Shown here: positions 1-8,815 of the stretch, one piece after another | Numbering within the stretch: position 1 is the first letter of the stretch | How the letters are laid out: every line of letters starts with the position of its first letter | Source of the DNA: Sinomonas humi | GTDB lineage: Bacteria; Actinomycetota; Actinomycetes; Actinomycetales; Micrococcaceae | NCBI RefSeq assembly: GCF_000802235.1 | Contig: NZ_JTDL01000104.1 | Coordinates: 62,001 to 126,000 of the forward strand | DNA length: 64,000 nt | Reading direction: 5' to 3' | The notes under the pieces: generated by a model | Database searches by the model: none | The model's input: the letters and a program-made list of their open reading frames with translations, nothing else | Told to the model about the DNA's origin: nothing | Position numbers and translations under genes: made by a program

Positions 1-925
1 TGGCCAGCTCCTCCGGAGTTGGCTCGCGCCCGAGGTCCTGCAGCATCTGCCGCTGCACGCGGGCGAGCTTGTTGATGACCTCGACCATGTGAACGGGAAT
101 GCGGATCGTTCGAGCTTGGTCCGCCATGGCACGCGTAATGGCCTGTCGGATCCACCACGTGGCGTACGTGGAGAACTTGAAGCCCTTTGTGTAGTCGAAC
201 TTCTCGACCGCGCGGATGAGGCCCAGATTTCCTTCCTGGATGAGATCCAAGAAGAGCATGCCGCGCCCGGTGTAGCGCTTGGCGAGGGAGACGACCAGTC
301 GGAGGTTCGCCTCGAGCAGATGGTTCTTGGCCCGCTCGCCGTCGTGGACGATGCGCTCGAGGTCATGCCGGTACTGGACGTCGTAGCTTGCGCCCTCTTC
401 CTCAAGCTTGTGCTTGGCGAAGAGTCCGGCCTCGATGCGGAGCGCGAGGTCGACCTCCTGCTCTGCATTCAGCAGAGCAACCTTGCCGATCTGCTTGAGG
501 TAGTCCTTGACGGGGTCTGCCGTAGCACCGGCAGAGGTCACCTGCTGGACGGGTGCATCGTCTTCGTCGGCGTCAGAGATGACCATGGCGGCGGAAGTCC
601 CGGGGGCTGCCTTCCCTTCGCCGTCTTCCTCGACGTCGGTCTCGGCCGCGATCTCCTCCTCACCGGGAGTCACCGCATCAAGATCCGTGGCTTCCGTTTC
701 GAGGTCCTCGGTCCCGACGGCATCCTCAGGAGCATCTCCCTTTGGGGACGTCTTCGTGGCCGCTGCGTCGCTGCTGGCAGACTTCCGCGCAGTCGCCTTG
801 GCCTTGGTTGCGGTCGTGCTCTTGGAGCGCGAGCCCGCCGAAGCGCGCCTGGTGGATGCAGCCTTGCGCGCCTCGGTATCCACCGTGGCCTTCTCAGCTG
901 TTTCCTTCTCCGTGGGGGGCGTCAC
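1..925 (-). CDS. sigA: Primary RNA polymerase sigma factor SigA/RpoD (3' end missing)
   Basis: This is the N-terminal part of the vegetative sigma factor. The reading frame runs off the left window edge. About the first 130 residues are a Lys/Ala-rich then acidic, low-complexity extension typical of actinobacterial SigA/HrdB. After that comes region 1.2 ([11 protein letters not shown]), then the core region 2 with [36 protein letters not shown] and the -10 binding segment [16 protein letters not shown]. Region 3 begins as the window ends. I chose GTG at 925 because an AGGAAGG Shine-Dalgarno lies a few bases upstream. In-frame GTG codons exist at 931 and further upstream, after a stop near 1037. 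Regions 3 and 4 lie outside the window. Confidence 0.95.
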   Translation of the reverse strand, partial: MTPPTEKETAEKATVDTEARKAASTRRASAGSRSKSTTATKAKATARKSASSDAAATKTSPKGDAPEDAVGTEDLETEATDLDAVTPGEEEIAAETDVEEDGEGKAAPGTSAAMVISDADEDDAPVQQVTSAGATADPVKDYLKQIGKVALLNAEQEVDLALRIEAGLFAKHKLEEEGASYDVQYRHDLERIVHDGERAKNHLLEANLRLVVSLAKRYTGRGMLFLDLIQEGNLGLIRAVEKFDYTKGFKFSTYATWWIRQAITRAMADQARTIRIPVHMVEVINKLARVQRQMLQDLGREPTPEELA

Positions 926-1176
926 GATCACCTTCCTGCCGCTGTCCTGGCGCCGCCATGAGGGCAACACCACTATGACCCTGTCAAGTCCGTGCTTCGC
1001 GCAGAACGCGTTCCGGACCGAAGGGTCTTATCTATCAACCCCTCGGCTGCCAGATTCGTTCCCGCAGGTTCGAAATTAACGGGGAGATTCTGGCTTCCAG
1101 TGCTCGGACCCGACCGGGTCTGTCGTCTATTGTCGCATGACCACGCCCCCACGGCGGCATTCACGCGCCCAAAGAC
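926..1176. other. Intergenic region between the DUF4192 gene and sigA
   Basis: These 251 bases form the sigA leader and promoter region on the minus strand. A TTGACA-like hexamer is present near 976-981, but I could not pair it with a convincing -10 at 16-18 bp. No RNA gene, hairpin or small ORF with a good ribosome site was recognised. Confidence 0.4.
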
Positions 1177-2463
1177 CTAGGCGGCCTCGCCCATACGACG
1201 CCACGCCGTCTCCGGACTCCGTGCCCAGCCCGCGAGGTCTCCCCTGTCGATCACGCGTGCCAGCAGGTCCGCGAAGCGGTAGCCCGGGATCGCGGACAGC
1301 GACCTGCGGAGGAAGCCCGCCGCCTTCGAGCCCCTTCCCCGCGCCCAGCAGATCCACCCGAGGACCGCAAGCGCGGGCGCCCGAATCTCGGGTTCTTCCC
1401 TTTCGACGAGCAGCCGCATGATCCGCTCGAGCCGTTCGATCCGCTCCCACTGCGGACGCTCACGTGTCTGGCCGAGAATGACCGCCCCGAATTCGAGCGC
1501 AGCGTCGATCTCTGTCGATTCGGTCTCCTGCTGCTCCTCCCAGGTTCCGACTCGGGCACTCACTTCCTCGGAGCTGAGCCCCCCGGCCAGAGCCGGCGCA
1601 CCCACAGCTGCTCCGCGCGGACTGGAATCGAGCACGCCGATGGCCCGGCTTCCATGCCAAGCCGCAGACCCGCCGAGCGCTGCGCCTACAATCACAGCAT
1701 CCCGAAGAGCTGGCCGGACCAGCGATGCGGCGAGGAGCCGCAATCGCTCGTCTGTAGGAATTCGTCCCGTCGAAAGCGCCTCGTCCCAGACGGCGAGCGC
1801 CGCCGCAAACTGGCCTGGAGCCCACCAGTCCTCCTCGGACTCTCTGCGGGGACCAACTTGCGCCGGCGTTTGGGCCCGCTCAGCCGAGGCCCTGGGTCCA
1901 GCCTCAGGCTCCGCCCCGAAAGCGCTCCCCCGATACACGAGTTCAGCGTTCACCCGGCTCGCCCTGATCGTCTCGACGGACTGGCCGGGCCACGGACAGC
2001 ACTCCGTTTGGTCGCACAGGAGGCTGCGCCAGGTGTGCTCGCCGACGAGCCACGCGTCGAGAAGCGGAATCCCGAGATCGGCAAGGGCGGCGCGGACAGC
2101 TGTCACAGCCGCACCGTGCGGAGGTACGTTGATGTCCCGCCATTCCACTGCCGAATACAGGGCCAGGACGGCCGAGTCCGCGAGCGGATCGGTGATCAGG
2201 TATTCGGCCACGGTTCCGGCGAAGCATTCAAGCTCGTCTGGTTCGAGGGCGCCGGGGAGGTCCACGCGGACTGAGACGCCGACGGAGCCGGCTCCGAGGG
2301 TGATGGCCACGAGGCTTTCCTGGGGCCACTCCCCCAAGGCGTGGGGAATGTAGCCAAGGAGGTCCTCGGGTTCACGCACCGACAGCACGTCGCAGCGATC
2401 GGGTTGGGAGGCGGTCGGGAAGTGCTCGTTGCTCTCGTCCATGCCGCAAGTCTTGATGCCCAC
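1177..2463 (-). CDS. DUF4192 domain-containing protein
   Basis: This 428-residue protein looks like the actinobacterial DUF4192 family, whose function is unknown. Visible family-like features are the N-terminal VREPEDLLGYIPHALGEWP segment followed by SLVAITLG, and a Leu/Ala/Arg-rich helical C-terminus (residues ~320-425) resembling short helical repeats. There is no signal peptide or membrane segment, so it should be cytoplasmic. ATG at 2463 opens the frame. A second ATG at 2442 (MDESNEHF) is equally plausible, and neither has a clear ribosome site. It lies between the MFS gene and sigA on the same strand. The family call rests on recognition of the N-terminal pattern. Confidence 0.75.
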   Translation of the reverse strand: MGIKTCGMDESNEHFPTASQPDRCDVLSVREPEDLLGYIPHALGEWPQESLVAITLGAGSVGVSVRVDLPGALEPDELECFAGTVAEYLITDPLADSAVLALYSAVEWRDINVPPHGAAVTAVRAALADLGIPLLDAWLVGEHTWRSLLCDQTECCPWPGQSVETIRASRVNAELVYRGSAFGAEPEAGPRASAERAQTPAQVGPRRESEEDWWAPGQFAAALAVWDEALSTGRIPTDERLRLLAASLVRPALRDAVIVGAALGGSAAWHGSRAIGVLDSSPRGAAVGAPALAGGLSSEEVSARVGTWEEQQETESTEIDAALEFGAVILGQTRERPQWERIERLERIMRLLVEREEPEIRAPALAVLGWICWARGRGSKAAGFLRRSLSAIPGYRFADLLARVIDRGDLAGWARSPETAWRRMGEAA

Positions 2464-2561
2464 AGGCGGCCGGCACGTGCGGATGCGTGGCTATGTGGAC
2501 AACGGTAGGAAATGAGCACCGAAAGCTGGGGTGGGGAGGAGAAGTTGTGAGTGGGCTAGGT

Positions 2562-3899
2562 CTAGCTTTCGGCCTCTGCTGTGCGCCGAGATCGGTAGTC
2601 GGCCCATGCGGTGCGGACAGCCACAAGCAAGGGAGCAACGTGCACGCCGTTTGCTGCCAGCTGCCGACGGACCTTCCGTCGCACGCGAAGGACCATGACG
2701 GCCCCGAACGCCATGACGAGCAGCTGGACAGCGAGCGCCACCCGGAACGCGCTGAGGGAGTAGAGGCCAGCCGGGGAAAGCCCCATGGCGTGTTGGACGT
2801 CCAGGAGCCAGCCGACGAGGAACATCGTGATGAGGGCCGCGACGAATCCGCCTGAATTGACGATGCCCGTCGCTGTGCCGAGACGATGCGACGGATTGAA
2901 CGTGCGGGCGAAATCGAATCCGATCATGGATGACGGCCCGCCTACGGCAAGCGCTGCAACGAGGACCACGAGCAGCCAGAACGGCGCCTGCCCGGGATAC
3001 ACGAGGACGACGGCCCACACGAGCGCGGTCAGCGCCGTGATGAGCAGGACGAACGTCGACCGGCGGAGCGGGTGCCTCGAAACGAACCGGCCCACGGGCG
3101 GTCCTGCGAAGAGCGCTACGACGACGAAGAAGGACATGAGCCCGGCTGCGGAGCCAGAACTGTACCCTTCCCCTGCCACCAGGAAGGGGAACCCCCAGGC
3201 CAAGGCGAACACGTTTCCGCTGAACTGGACCGTGAAGTGGCTCCACAGTCCGAGACGGGTGCCCGGCTGGCGCCAGGCCGCGGCCAGAACGGCCCGCGTG
3301 CCCTCTGGCTGCGTCTGCTGGGCGGGTGCCGACCCTTCGGGTGCGTTGCGCAGCAGGGCGAGAACAAGGACGACGACGAGGGCCGACATCGACGCCAGCG
3401 AGAGGAAGCCTGTCGTCCACCCGCTCGCATGCAGGAGCGCAAGGAAGGGGATGACGCTGACGAGCTGGCCGAGCATTCCGAGCATGCCGGTGAGCTGGGT
3501 GAGCAGGGGCGACCGCTTTGCGGGGAACCAGAGTGGGACAAGCCGCAGCACCGAGACGAACGTCATGGCGTCGCCCATCCCGACGAGCATCCGGCCGATG
3601 ATTCCCGTCACAACGGAGTCGGCGACGGCGATCTGGAGTTGGCCGAGTCCCATGAAGACGGCTCCGGTGGCCACCATGATCCGCGAACCGAACCTGTCGA
3701 CGAGCATGCCGACCGGCACCTGAAGCGATGCATAGACTACGAGCTGGAGCACGGTGAAGGACGAGAGCACCGCCCCGCCGACATGGAAGCGGGCCGAGGC
3801 CTCGAGACCTACGACGCCGAACGACGTCCGCTGCATCACGGCCACGAGGTACGCGAAGACCCCGATCCCCCATACCATCCACGCGCGCCAGCTATTCAC
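2562..3899 (-). CDS. Major facilitator superfamily transporter
   Basis: A 445-residue polytopic membrane protein with about 12 hydrophobic segments arranged as two six-helix halves. The signature loop between helices 2 and 3 reads GMLVDRFGSRIM, matching the G-x-x-x-D-R-x-G-x-R motif of MFS proteins. The second half has the related loop GPPVGRFVSRHPLRR. A Lys/Arg-rich cytoplasmic tail ends the protein. The substrate cannot be read from sequence; the overall look is that of the drug or organic-anion antiporter type families. The start is probably GTG 3899. A GGAGGA is present but almost touches that codon, so the ATG at 3878 is an alternative. It begins just 10 bases after the PAC2 gene ends, so the two are likely cotranscribed. 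Confidence 0.88.
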   Translation of the reverse strand: MNSWRAWMVWGIGVFAYLVAVMQRTSFGVVGLEASARFHVGGAVLSSFTVLQLVVYASLQVPVGMLVDRFGSRIMVATGAVFMGLGQLQIAVADSVVTGIIGRMLVGMGDAMTFVSVLRLVPLWFPAKRSPLLTQLTGMLGMLGQLVSVIPFLALLHASGWTTGFLSLASMSALVVVLVLALLRNAPEGSAPAQQTQPEGTRAVLAAAWRQPGTRLGLWSHFTVQFSGNVFALAWGFPFLVAGEGYSSGSAAGLMSFFVVVALFAGPPVGRFVSRHPLRRSTFVLLITALTALVWAVVLVYPGQAPFWLLVVLVAALAVGGPSSMIGFDFARTFNPSHRLGTATGIVNSGGFVAALITMFLVGWLLDVQHAMGLSPAGLYSLSAFRVALAVQLLVMAFGAVMVLRVRRKVRRQLAANGVHVAPLLVAVRTAWADYRSRRTAEAES

Positions 3900-3909
3900 T
3901 CCTCCGATC

Positions 3910-4899
3910 CTAGTCGGCGGGCGCGCCGCCTCCCCGGGCGTCGTCGTCGTTTGCCTCAGTGTCCTTCGTCTCCTCTTGGGAGGCGAGGTAAGCCTCGACG
4001 GCGGCGCCGAGTACTTCGGCGTCGGGAAGCTCTCCGCTCATCGCAGCCAGGAGTGAGCGGCGCGGCGCATCCGCCGAACGTTCGTCGAATCGCTCCTCGA
4101 GCCCCTCCACAAGCTCCCTGACGTCGTCCGAGCCCGCGACTTGCTCGGCGATCTGCCTTTCGACCTCACGGTTGGCCTCGCGGAGCCGGTCGGTGGGCAG
4201 CATGAGCGAGGCCGCGGCGCCGAGATGCTCAAGGGCCGTCACGGCAGCAGCCGGGTATTCTGCCTCTGCCAGATAGTGCGGTGTGTGCACGACGAACCCT
4301 ACGACGCTGCGGCGGGCCTCGGTGAGATGGAGTTCGAGGAGATGGCCGATCGCCGCGGGAACGCTGACGACGGGTTTCCAACGGGAGATTCCGTCGACGA
4401 GGTCAGGCCGATTTCCGTGCACGGTGACGCCGAGCGGACGAGTGTGCGGAACCGGCATCGGGATGGAATGCGTCCACAGGACGAGGCGAACGTCCAGCTT
4501 CTCGACAAGCTCGACGACGGCTCGCGAGAACCTCTCCCACTGGAAGTCGGGCTCGGGACCTGCGAGGAGAAGGTATGGCTGGCCGAGCCCGTCGACGAGC
4601 GCGTAGAGCGCCAGCCGATGGGGGGTGTAGCCCTCAAGGTGGTCCTCGACGAAAGTGATCCGCGGGCGGCGGGCCCTGTAGTCGATGAGGGCATCGACGT
4701 CGAATTCGGCGACGGTGCGAGCAGTTCCCTCCCCAAGGAGCTCTCCGGTGATCTGCTCCACGGCATGGCCCGCATCAGCGAAGCCGGTGAAGCCCATGAG
4801 CATCGGCAGGCCCTGCAGATCAGGGTCTGCCAGGAGCTCCTGGGCTGCGGCATACAGGCCAGCGGGGTCCTGAAGCGGCCCGCCTCGGGCGTGGTCCAT
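3910..4899 (-). CDS. PAC2 family protein (proteasome assembly chaperone fold)
   Basis: A 329-residue soluble protein of the PAC2 family, the fold of eukaryotic proteasome assembly chaperone 2, common in actinobacteria that have Pup-proteasomes. Visible family features are the N-terminal LPMLMGFTGFADAGHAVEQI, the central LLLAGPEPDFQWERF, and PHYLAEAEYPAAAVTALEHL. The C-terminal third is predicted helical and highly charged, ending in a disordered Asp/Gly-rich tail. ATG 4899 is preceded by GAGAGGAG at suitable distance. A role in proteasome assembly has not been shown for bacterial members, so the product name describes the fold only. Confidence 0.87.
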   Translation of the reverse strand: MDHARGGPLQDPAGLYAAAQELLADPDLQGLPMLMGFTGFADAGHAVEQITGELLGEGTARTVAEFDVDALIDYRARRPRITFVEDHLEGYTPHRLALYALVDGLGQPYLLLAGPEPDFQWERFSRAVVELVEKLDVRLVLWTHSIPMPVPHTRPLGVTVHGNRPDLVDGISRWKPVVSVPAAIGHLLELHLTEARRSVVGFVVHTPHYLAEAEYPAAAVTALEHLGAAASLMLPTDRLREANREVERQIAEQVAGSDDVRELVEGLEERFDERSADAPRRSLLAAMSGELPDAEVLGAAVEAYLASQEETKDTEANDDDARGGGAPAD

Positions 4900-4929
4900 C
4901 TGGCTTTGGCTCCTCTCGTGGTCCTCTGA

Positions 4930-5534
4930 ACGTCAACGGCATACGGCCGCTCATCATTCCACGACAGGTCATGATCGGTCCTACGCAGGCCAGGTGGAAG
5001 ACGACGTCGAAGACCATGGCAAGAGTCTGCGTTGCGGCCTTGCGAGCGTCCCAATGGTCTCTTCCTCGGCATGGTGTTGAGCCATGTGGTCACGGGTCGC
5101 CTGATGGGGGGTGATTCGGGCGCTGATCCTGGCGCCTCGGATGGTCTGGCATTCAGTCCAGTCCAGTCGTTCGCCGCAGTAGCCGCATTGCGTCGTGATG
5201 GTGTTCGTTATCCGCTCTGGGTTTGCCATGGCTTAAGCGTCGGAGCCGGCGTGCGCGGGATGGTCGTGTTCGCTGGAAGTTCTTCTCATGTTCGCAGCCT
5301 TGTCATCAGGGCTGCTGCTGGGGAAGTGGCAGGGGCGACTGTTCATTTGTGGATGGTTGACTTCTTGGCCATCGCAATTCCGGTCGACTCCTCCAGCACT
5401 GAGTGCCCGTGCGGGCTGCCGACGGCGCGGACTCGGTAGCAGGGAGGACCGGCTACGATCGGAAGTCCGGAGCGGGACCGCTCTCCCACCCGAAGCCTTC
5501 CCACAGACGCCCAGAAGAATCGAGGCCTCCTTCC
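4930..5534. other. 605-bp region without a confident gene (PAC2 to pepA)
   Basis: No standard-length gene is convincing here. On the minus strand there is a compact row of very short ORFs. The first has a GTG at 5399 or ATG at 5372 and stops at 5343. The second runs 5346-5233 and overlaps the first by ATGA. The third runs 5229-4981 and starts 3 bases after the second. The 3' part of the region must also carry the pepA promoter; TACGAT at 5452-5457 is a possible -10. Base composition is slightly less GC-rich than the flanks. Confidence 0.45.
4981..5229 (-). CDS. Small hypothetical protein with putative CxxC/HxxxxH zinc site
   Basis: An 82-residue ORF that I do not recognise. Residues 15-18 read CGYC and a later segment reads HMAQHH, so Cys and His residues are spaced as in small zinc ribbons or fingers. 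Further conserved-looking residues are RLDW and a TECQT stretch. The last ~12 residues (Ser/Trp-rich) look non-native, so the functional part may be shorter. Codon third positions are less GC-rich than in neighbouring genes, which could mean recent acquisition or that the ORF is spurious. It follows a 37-codon ORF (5233-5346) by 3 bases. No clear Shine-Dalgarno was seen. Confidence 0.35.
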   Translation of the reverse strand: MANPERITNTITTQCGYCGERLDWTECQTIRGARISARITPHQATRDHMAQHHAEEETIGTLARPQRRLLPWSSTSSSTWPA

Positions 5535-7067
5535 GTGTTCATCAATGCCGAAGCATCACTGAGCGCCATCGCCCGGGACCTGCGCAAGAATCCCAGCGAC
5601 GCCGTCGTCATCGGCGTCGCGCAGGGCGACGGCGGCCCGCTCCTTCTCGAGAGCCCCCTGAGCGCCAAGGATGCGGAGGCGATCCAGAGCACGCTCGGGC
5701 TGCTGGGGATGAGCGGTGCCCCCGACTCCCTGATCCGGCTTCCCGGCATTCCGGAGCTCAACACGCAGATCATCGCTCTGGCGGGAGTGGGAAAGATCGG
5801 CAGTGCTGCGCCTACCGGCGAGCAGCTTCGCCGGGCGGCAGGCTCCGCCGTGCGTCAGCTAGCTGGGCTTGGAAAGGTCGTCCTCGCCTTCCCCGCACCC
5901 ACGGTCGCCGAGTTCTCGGCCGTTGCCGAGGGCGCGGCTCTCGGCGCCTACTCGTACACCGAGCACCGCGCGCGCTCGGGCGAGGCAGCGAAGCCCAACG
6001 TGGTGCGCGCCGTCGTCCTCTCCCCGATTGCGGGAAGCGCGGCCGCGGACGCTGCCCTCCAGCGTGCCGCCGCCGTCGCGAAGGCTGTGAACACGACGCG
6101 CACGCTGGTCAACATGCCTCCGAGCCAGCTCTACCCTGCATCGTTCGCGGAGGCAGCGAAGGAACTCGCGAAGGGGACATCGGTCAAGGTGACCGTCTGG
6201 GACGAGAAGAGGCTTGAGAAGGAGGGGTTCGGCGGCATCCTTGCCGTCGGGCAGGGAAGTGCGCGCCCCCCGCGACTCGTGAAAGCGGAATACGTGCCGG
6301 CGCAGCCCTCGAAGGCCCCGTCCGTGCACCTCGTCGGCAAGGGAATCACGTTCGATACCGGTGGGATCTCGATCAAGCCCGCCGCCAAGATGGACGAGAT
6401 GAAGAGCGACATGGCGGGTGCCGCTTCCGTTCTCGCAACAGTCCTCGCGGCGGCACGCCTCGGAGTCCGCACGAAGGTGACGGCCTGGCTCTGCATTGCG
6501 GAGAACATGCCCTCGGGGAGCGCTCAGCGGCCCGCCGACGTCATCACGATCCACGGTGGGACCACGGTCGAGGTCCTCAACACCGACGCGGAAGGCCGGC
6601 TTGTCATGGCAGATGGTCTCGCGGCGGCAAGCGAGGAGAAGCCCGACGTCATCATCGACATCGCGACGCTCACCGGCGCCGCCCTCATCGCGCTCGGGAC
6701 GCGCACGGCGGGGCTCATGGGAGACACATCAGTGACGGCGGCCCTCAAGGACGCGGCCGACGACGAGGGCGAGGCAGCCTGGGCAATGCCGCTTCCCGAG
6801 GAGTTGCGTGCGGGGTTGGACTCCGCGGTGGCCGACATCGCGAACGTGGGCGACAGGCCTGGCGGAATGCTCACGGCAGGAATCTTCCTGCGCGAGTTCG
6901 TCGGCAAGAACGGCGACGGGTCCACGATTCCTTGGGCGCATATCGACGTCGCGGGGCCGGCCTTCAACACCGGTGGCCCTTGGGGCTACACGCCGAAGCA
7001 GGGCACGGGAGCGATGGTCCGCACCCTTGTCCGCTACGTTGAGGGCCTCGCGAACAGCCGCTCCTGA
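5535..7067 (+). CDS. pepA: Leucyl aminopeptidase (M17 family)
   Basis: A 510-residue cytosolic dimanganese/dizinc aminopeptidase that removes N-terminal residues from peptides. The C-terminal catalytic half carries both family signatures: GKGITFDTGG with the metal- and substrate-binding Lys269 and Asp274, and NTDAEGRL at residues 349-356. The N-terminal ~170 residues form the divergent regulatory or hexamerisation domain. The frame is open further upstream, but GTG 5535 gives a normal M17 start (VFINAEASL) and length. It is followed by a strong hairpin terminator at 7082-7122, so it is probably monocistronic. Equivalent to mycobacterial pepB, also adjacent to the E2/lipoate region. Confidence 0.95.
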   Translation: MFINAEASLSAIARDLRKNPSDAVVIGVAQGDGGPLLLESPLSAKDAEAIQSTLGLLGMSGAPDSLIRLPGIPELNTQIIALAGVGKIGSAAPTGEQLRRAAGSAVRQLAGLGKVVLAFPAPTVAEFSAVAEGAALGAYSYTEHRARSGEAAKPNVVRAVVLSPIAGSAAADAALQRAAAVAKAVNTTRTLVNMPPSQLYPASFAEAAKELAKGTSVKVTVWDEKRLEKEGFGGILAVGQGSARPPRLVKAEYVPAQPSKAPSVHLVGKGITFDTGGISIKPAAKMDEMKSDMAGAASVLATVLAAARLGVRTKVTAWLCIAENMPSGSAQRPADVITIHGGTTVEVLNTDAEGRLVMADGLAAASEEKPDVIIDIATLTGAALIALGTRTAGLMGDTSVTAALKDAADDEGEAAWAMPLPEELRAGLDSAVADIANVGDRPGGMLTAGIFLREFVGKNGDGSTIPWAHIDVAGPAFNTGGPWGYTPKQGTGAMVRTLVRYVEGLANSRS

Positions 7068-7081
7068 CTTCAGATCAGGAA

Positions 7082-7122
7082 AGCGAGAGGGCGTTCGGCT
7101 TCCAGCCGGGCGCCCTCTCGCT
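7082..7122 (+). terminator. Hairpin terminator after pepA
   Basis: A perfect 12-bp stem (7082-7093 with 7111-7122, sequence AGCGAGAGGGCG and its complement) encloses a 17-nt loop, 15 bases after the pepA stop. There is no T-run, as is common for actinobacterial terminators. Confidence 0.85.
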
Positions 7123-7374
7123 GTCTGTGACAGGGATCACTAGCTGGAGGCTTCCCCAAGGCATTCCATAAAGTGAGAAGATAAATCCACAAAGCGAAAC
7201 CGGGGTCGATCCGTGAGCCTTGCCACAAGGCTGGGACAAACGACCCTAGGAAGGTGGAGCATAGTCCGTCAGGGCGATAGGGTTGCCCTGATACCGGGCC
7301 TGCCAGCACACCAGCTGGCGGCAGATTGTCACCCACGACGGCTTATCGCCGTCCTTCATGCGAGGGAGCGTCAC

Positions 7375-8757
7375 GTGGCCGACCAGCCAACTGCGCAGGA
7401 ATTCGACATCTTGGTCCTCGGTGGCGGCAGTGGCGGCTACGCCGCAGCACTGCGTGCCGTCCAGTTCGGCTACAGCGTCGGGCTCGTCGAGAAGAACAAG
7501 CTCGGCGGAACGTGCCTCCACAACGGCTGCATCCCCACGAAGGCCCTCCTCCACTCGGCAGAGCTCGCGGACCACGCGCGCGATGCAGCGAAGTACGGCG
7601 TGAACGTGACGCTTGAAGGCATCGATATGGACGCCGTCAACGCCTACAAGAACGGCATCATCGCGGGCAAGTTCAAGGGCCTTTCTGGCCTCATCAAGGC
7701 CAAGGGCATCACGGTCATCGAAGGCGAGGGCCGACTGACCGGCCCGGACACGGTCACTGTGAACGGCACCGCCTACAAGGGCAAGAACATCATCCTCGCG
7801 ACGGGTTCCTACTCCCGGTCCCTCCCGGGCCTTGAGCTGGGCGGCCGGGTCATTACGTCCGACCAGGCCCTCGAACTCGACTACGTTCCGAAGTCGGCCA
7901 TCGTGCTCGGCGGCGGAGTCATCGGCGTGGAGTTCGCCTCCGTCTGGAAGTCGTTCGGCGTCGATGTCACCATCGTCGAGGGCCTGCCCTCACTCGTCCC
8001 GAACGAAGACGATGCGATCATCAAGCAGCTCGAGCGAGCGTTCAAGAAGCGCGGCATCAAGTTCAACACCGGCACGTTCTTCCAGGGCGTCGAGCAGGAC
8101 GAGAACGGGGTCAAGGTCACCCTGGTCGATGGCAAGACGTTCGAGGCCGAACTCCTCCTCGTCGCCGTGGGCCGCGGCCCGGTGACCGCGAACCTCGGCT
8201 ACGAAGAGCAGGGCGTCACGATCGACCGCGGCTTCGTGATCACGAACGAGCGGCTCCACACCGGCGTGGGCAACATCTACGCCGTCGGCGACATCGTGCC
8301 GGGTGTTCAGCTCGCGCACCGCGGCTTCCAGCAGGGCATCTTCGTTGCGGAGGAGATCGCGGGCCTCAATCCGGTCGTGGTCGAGGACGTCAACATTCCC
8401 AAGGTGACCTTCTGCGACCCCGAGATCGCGACCGTCGGCTACACCGAGAAGGGCGCCAAGGCCAAGTTCGGCGACGATCAGGTCCAGGTGCAGGAGTACA
8501 ACCTGGCCGGCAACGGCAAGAGCTCGATCCTCGGTACGACCGGAATCGTGAAGGTCGTGCGCCAGAAGGACGGCCCAGTGGTCGGCGTGCACATGATCGG
8601 AGCGCGCATGGGCGAGCAGATCGGCGAGGCGCAGCTGATCGTCAACTGGGAGGCCTACCCGGAGGACGTCGCGCAGTTCATCCACGCCCACCCGACCCAG
8701 AACGAGTCCCTCGGCGAGGCCAACCTCGCTCTGGCCGGCAAGCCGCTCCACGGCTGA
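7375..8757 (+). CDS. lpdA: Dihydrolipoyl dehydrogenase (E3)
   Basis: FAD-dependent E3 that reoxidises dihydrolipoyl groups of 2-oxoacid dehydrogenase complexes with NAD+; 460 residues. Residues ~10-20 hold the FAD-binding [10 protein letters not shown] motif. The redox disulfide is Cys47/Cys52 in [13 protein letters not shown] second Rossmann motif, [15 protein letters not shown], binds NAD. The C-terminal catalytic dyad is His439/Glu444 in HPTQNE. I chose GTG 7375 because GAGGGAG lies 6 bases upstream; the open frame to 7213 would add a non-homologous extension. The gene precedes the E2 gene by 58 bases, consistent with an operon for the pyruvate or 2-oxoglutarate complex. Confidence 0.96.
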   Translation: MADQPTAQEFDILVLGGGSGGYAAALRAVQFGYSVGLVEKNKLGGTCLHNGCIPTKALLHSAELADHARDAAKYGVNVTLEGIDMDAVNAYKNGIIAGKFKGLSGLIKAKGITVIEGEGRLTGPDTVTVNGTAYKGKNIILATGSYSRSLPGLELGGRVITSDQALELDYVPKSAIVLGGGVIGVEFASVWKSFGVDVTIVEGLPSLVPNEDDAIIKQLERAFKKRGIKFNTGTFFQGVEQDENGVKVTLVDGKTFEAELLLVAVGRGPVTANLGYEEQGVTIDRGFVITNERLHTGVGNIYAVGDIVPGVQLAHRGFQQGIFVAEEIAGLNPVVVEDVNIPKVTFCDPEIATVGYTEKGAKAKFGDDQVQVQEYNLAGNGKSSILGTTGIVKVVRQKDGPVVGVHMIGARMGEQIGEAQLIVNWEAYPEDVAQFIHAHPTQNESLGEANLALAGKPLHG

Positions 8758-8815
8758 CACGCCCGCGGCAACGACACCAATCGCACGATTAGAAGCACGA
8801 AGGAGCACGGAGCCA

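Noticed and set aside
5032-5439. 135-codon plus-strand ORF in the PAC2-pepA gap
   Set aside because: No ribosome site, no plausible domain, and composition like noncoding translation. The minus-strand 82-codon ORF overlaps it and looks better, though itself weak.
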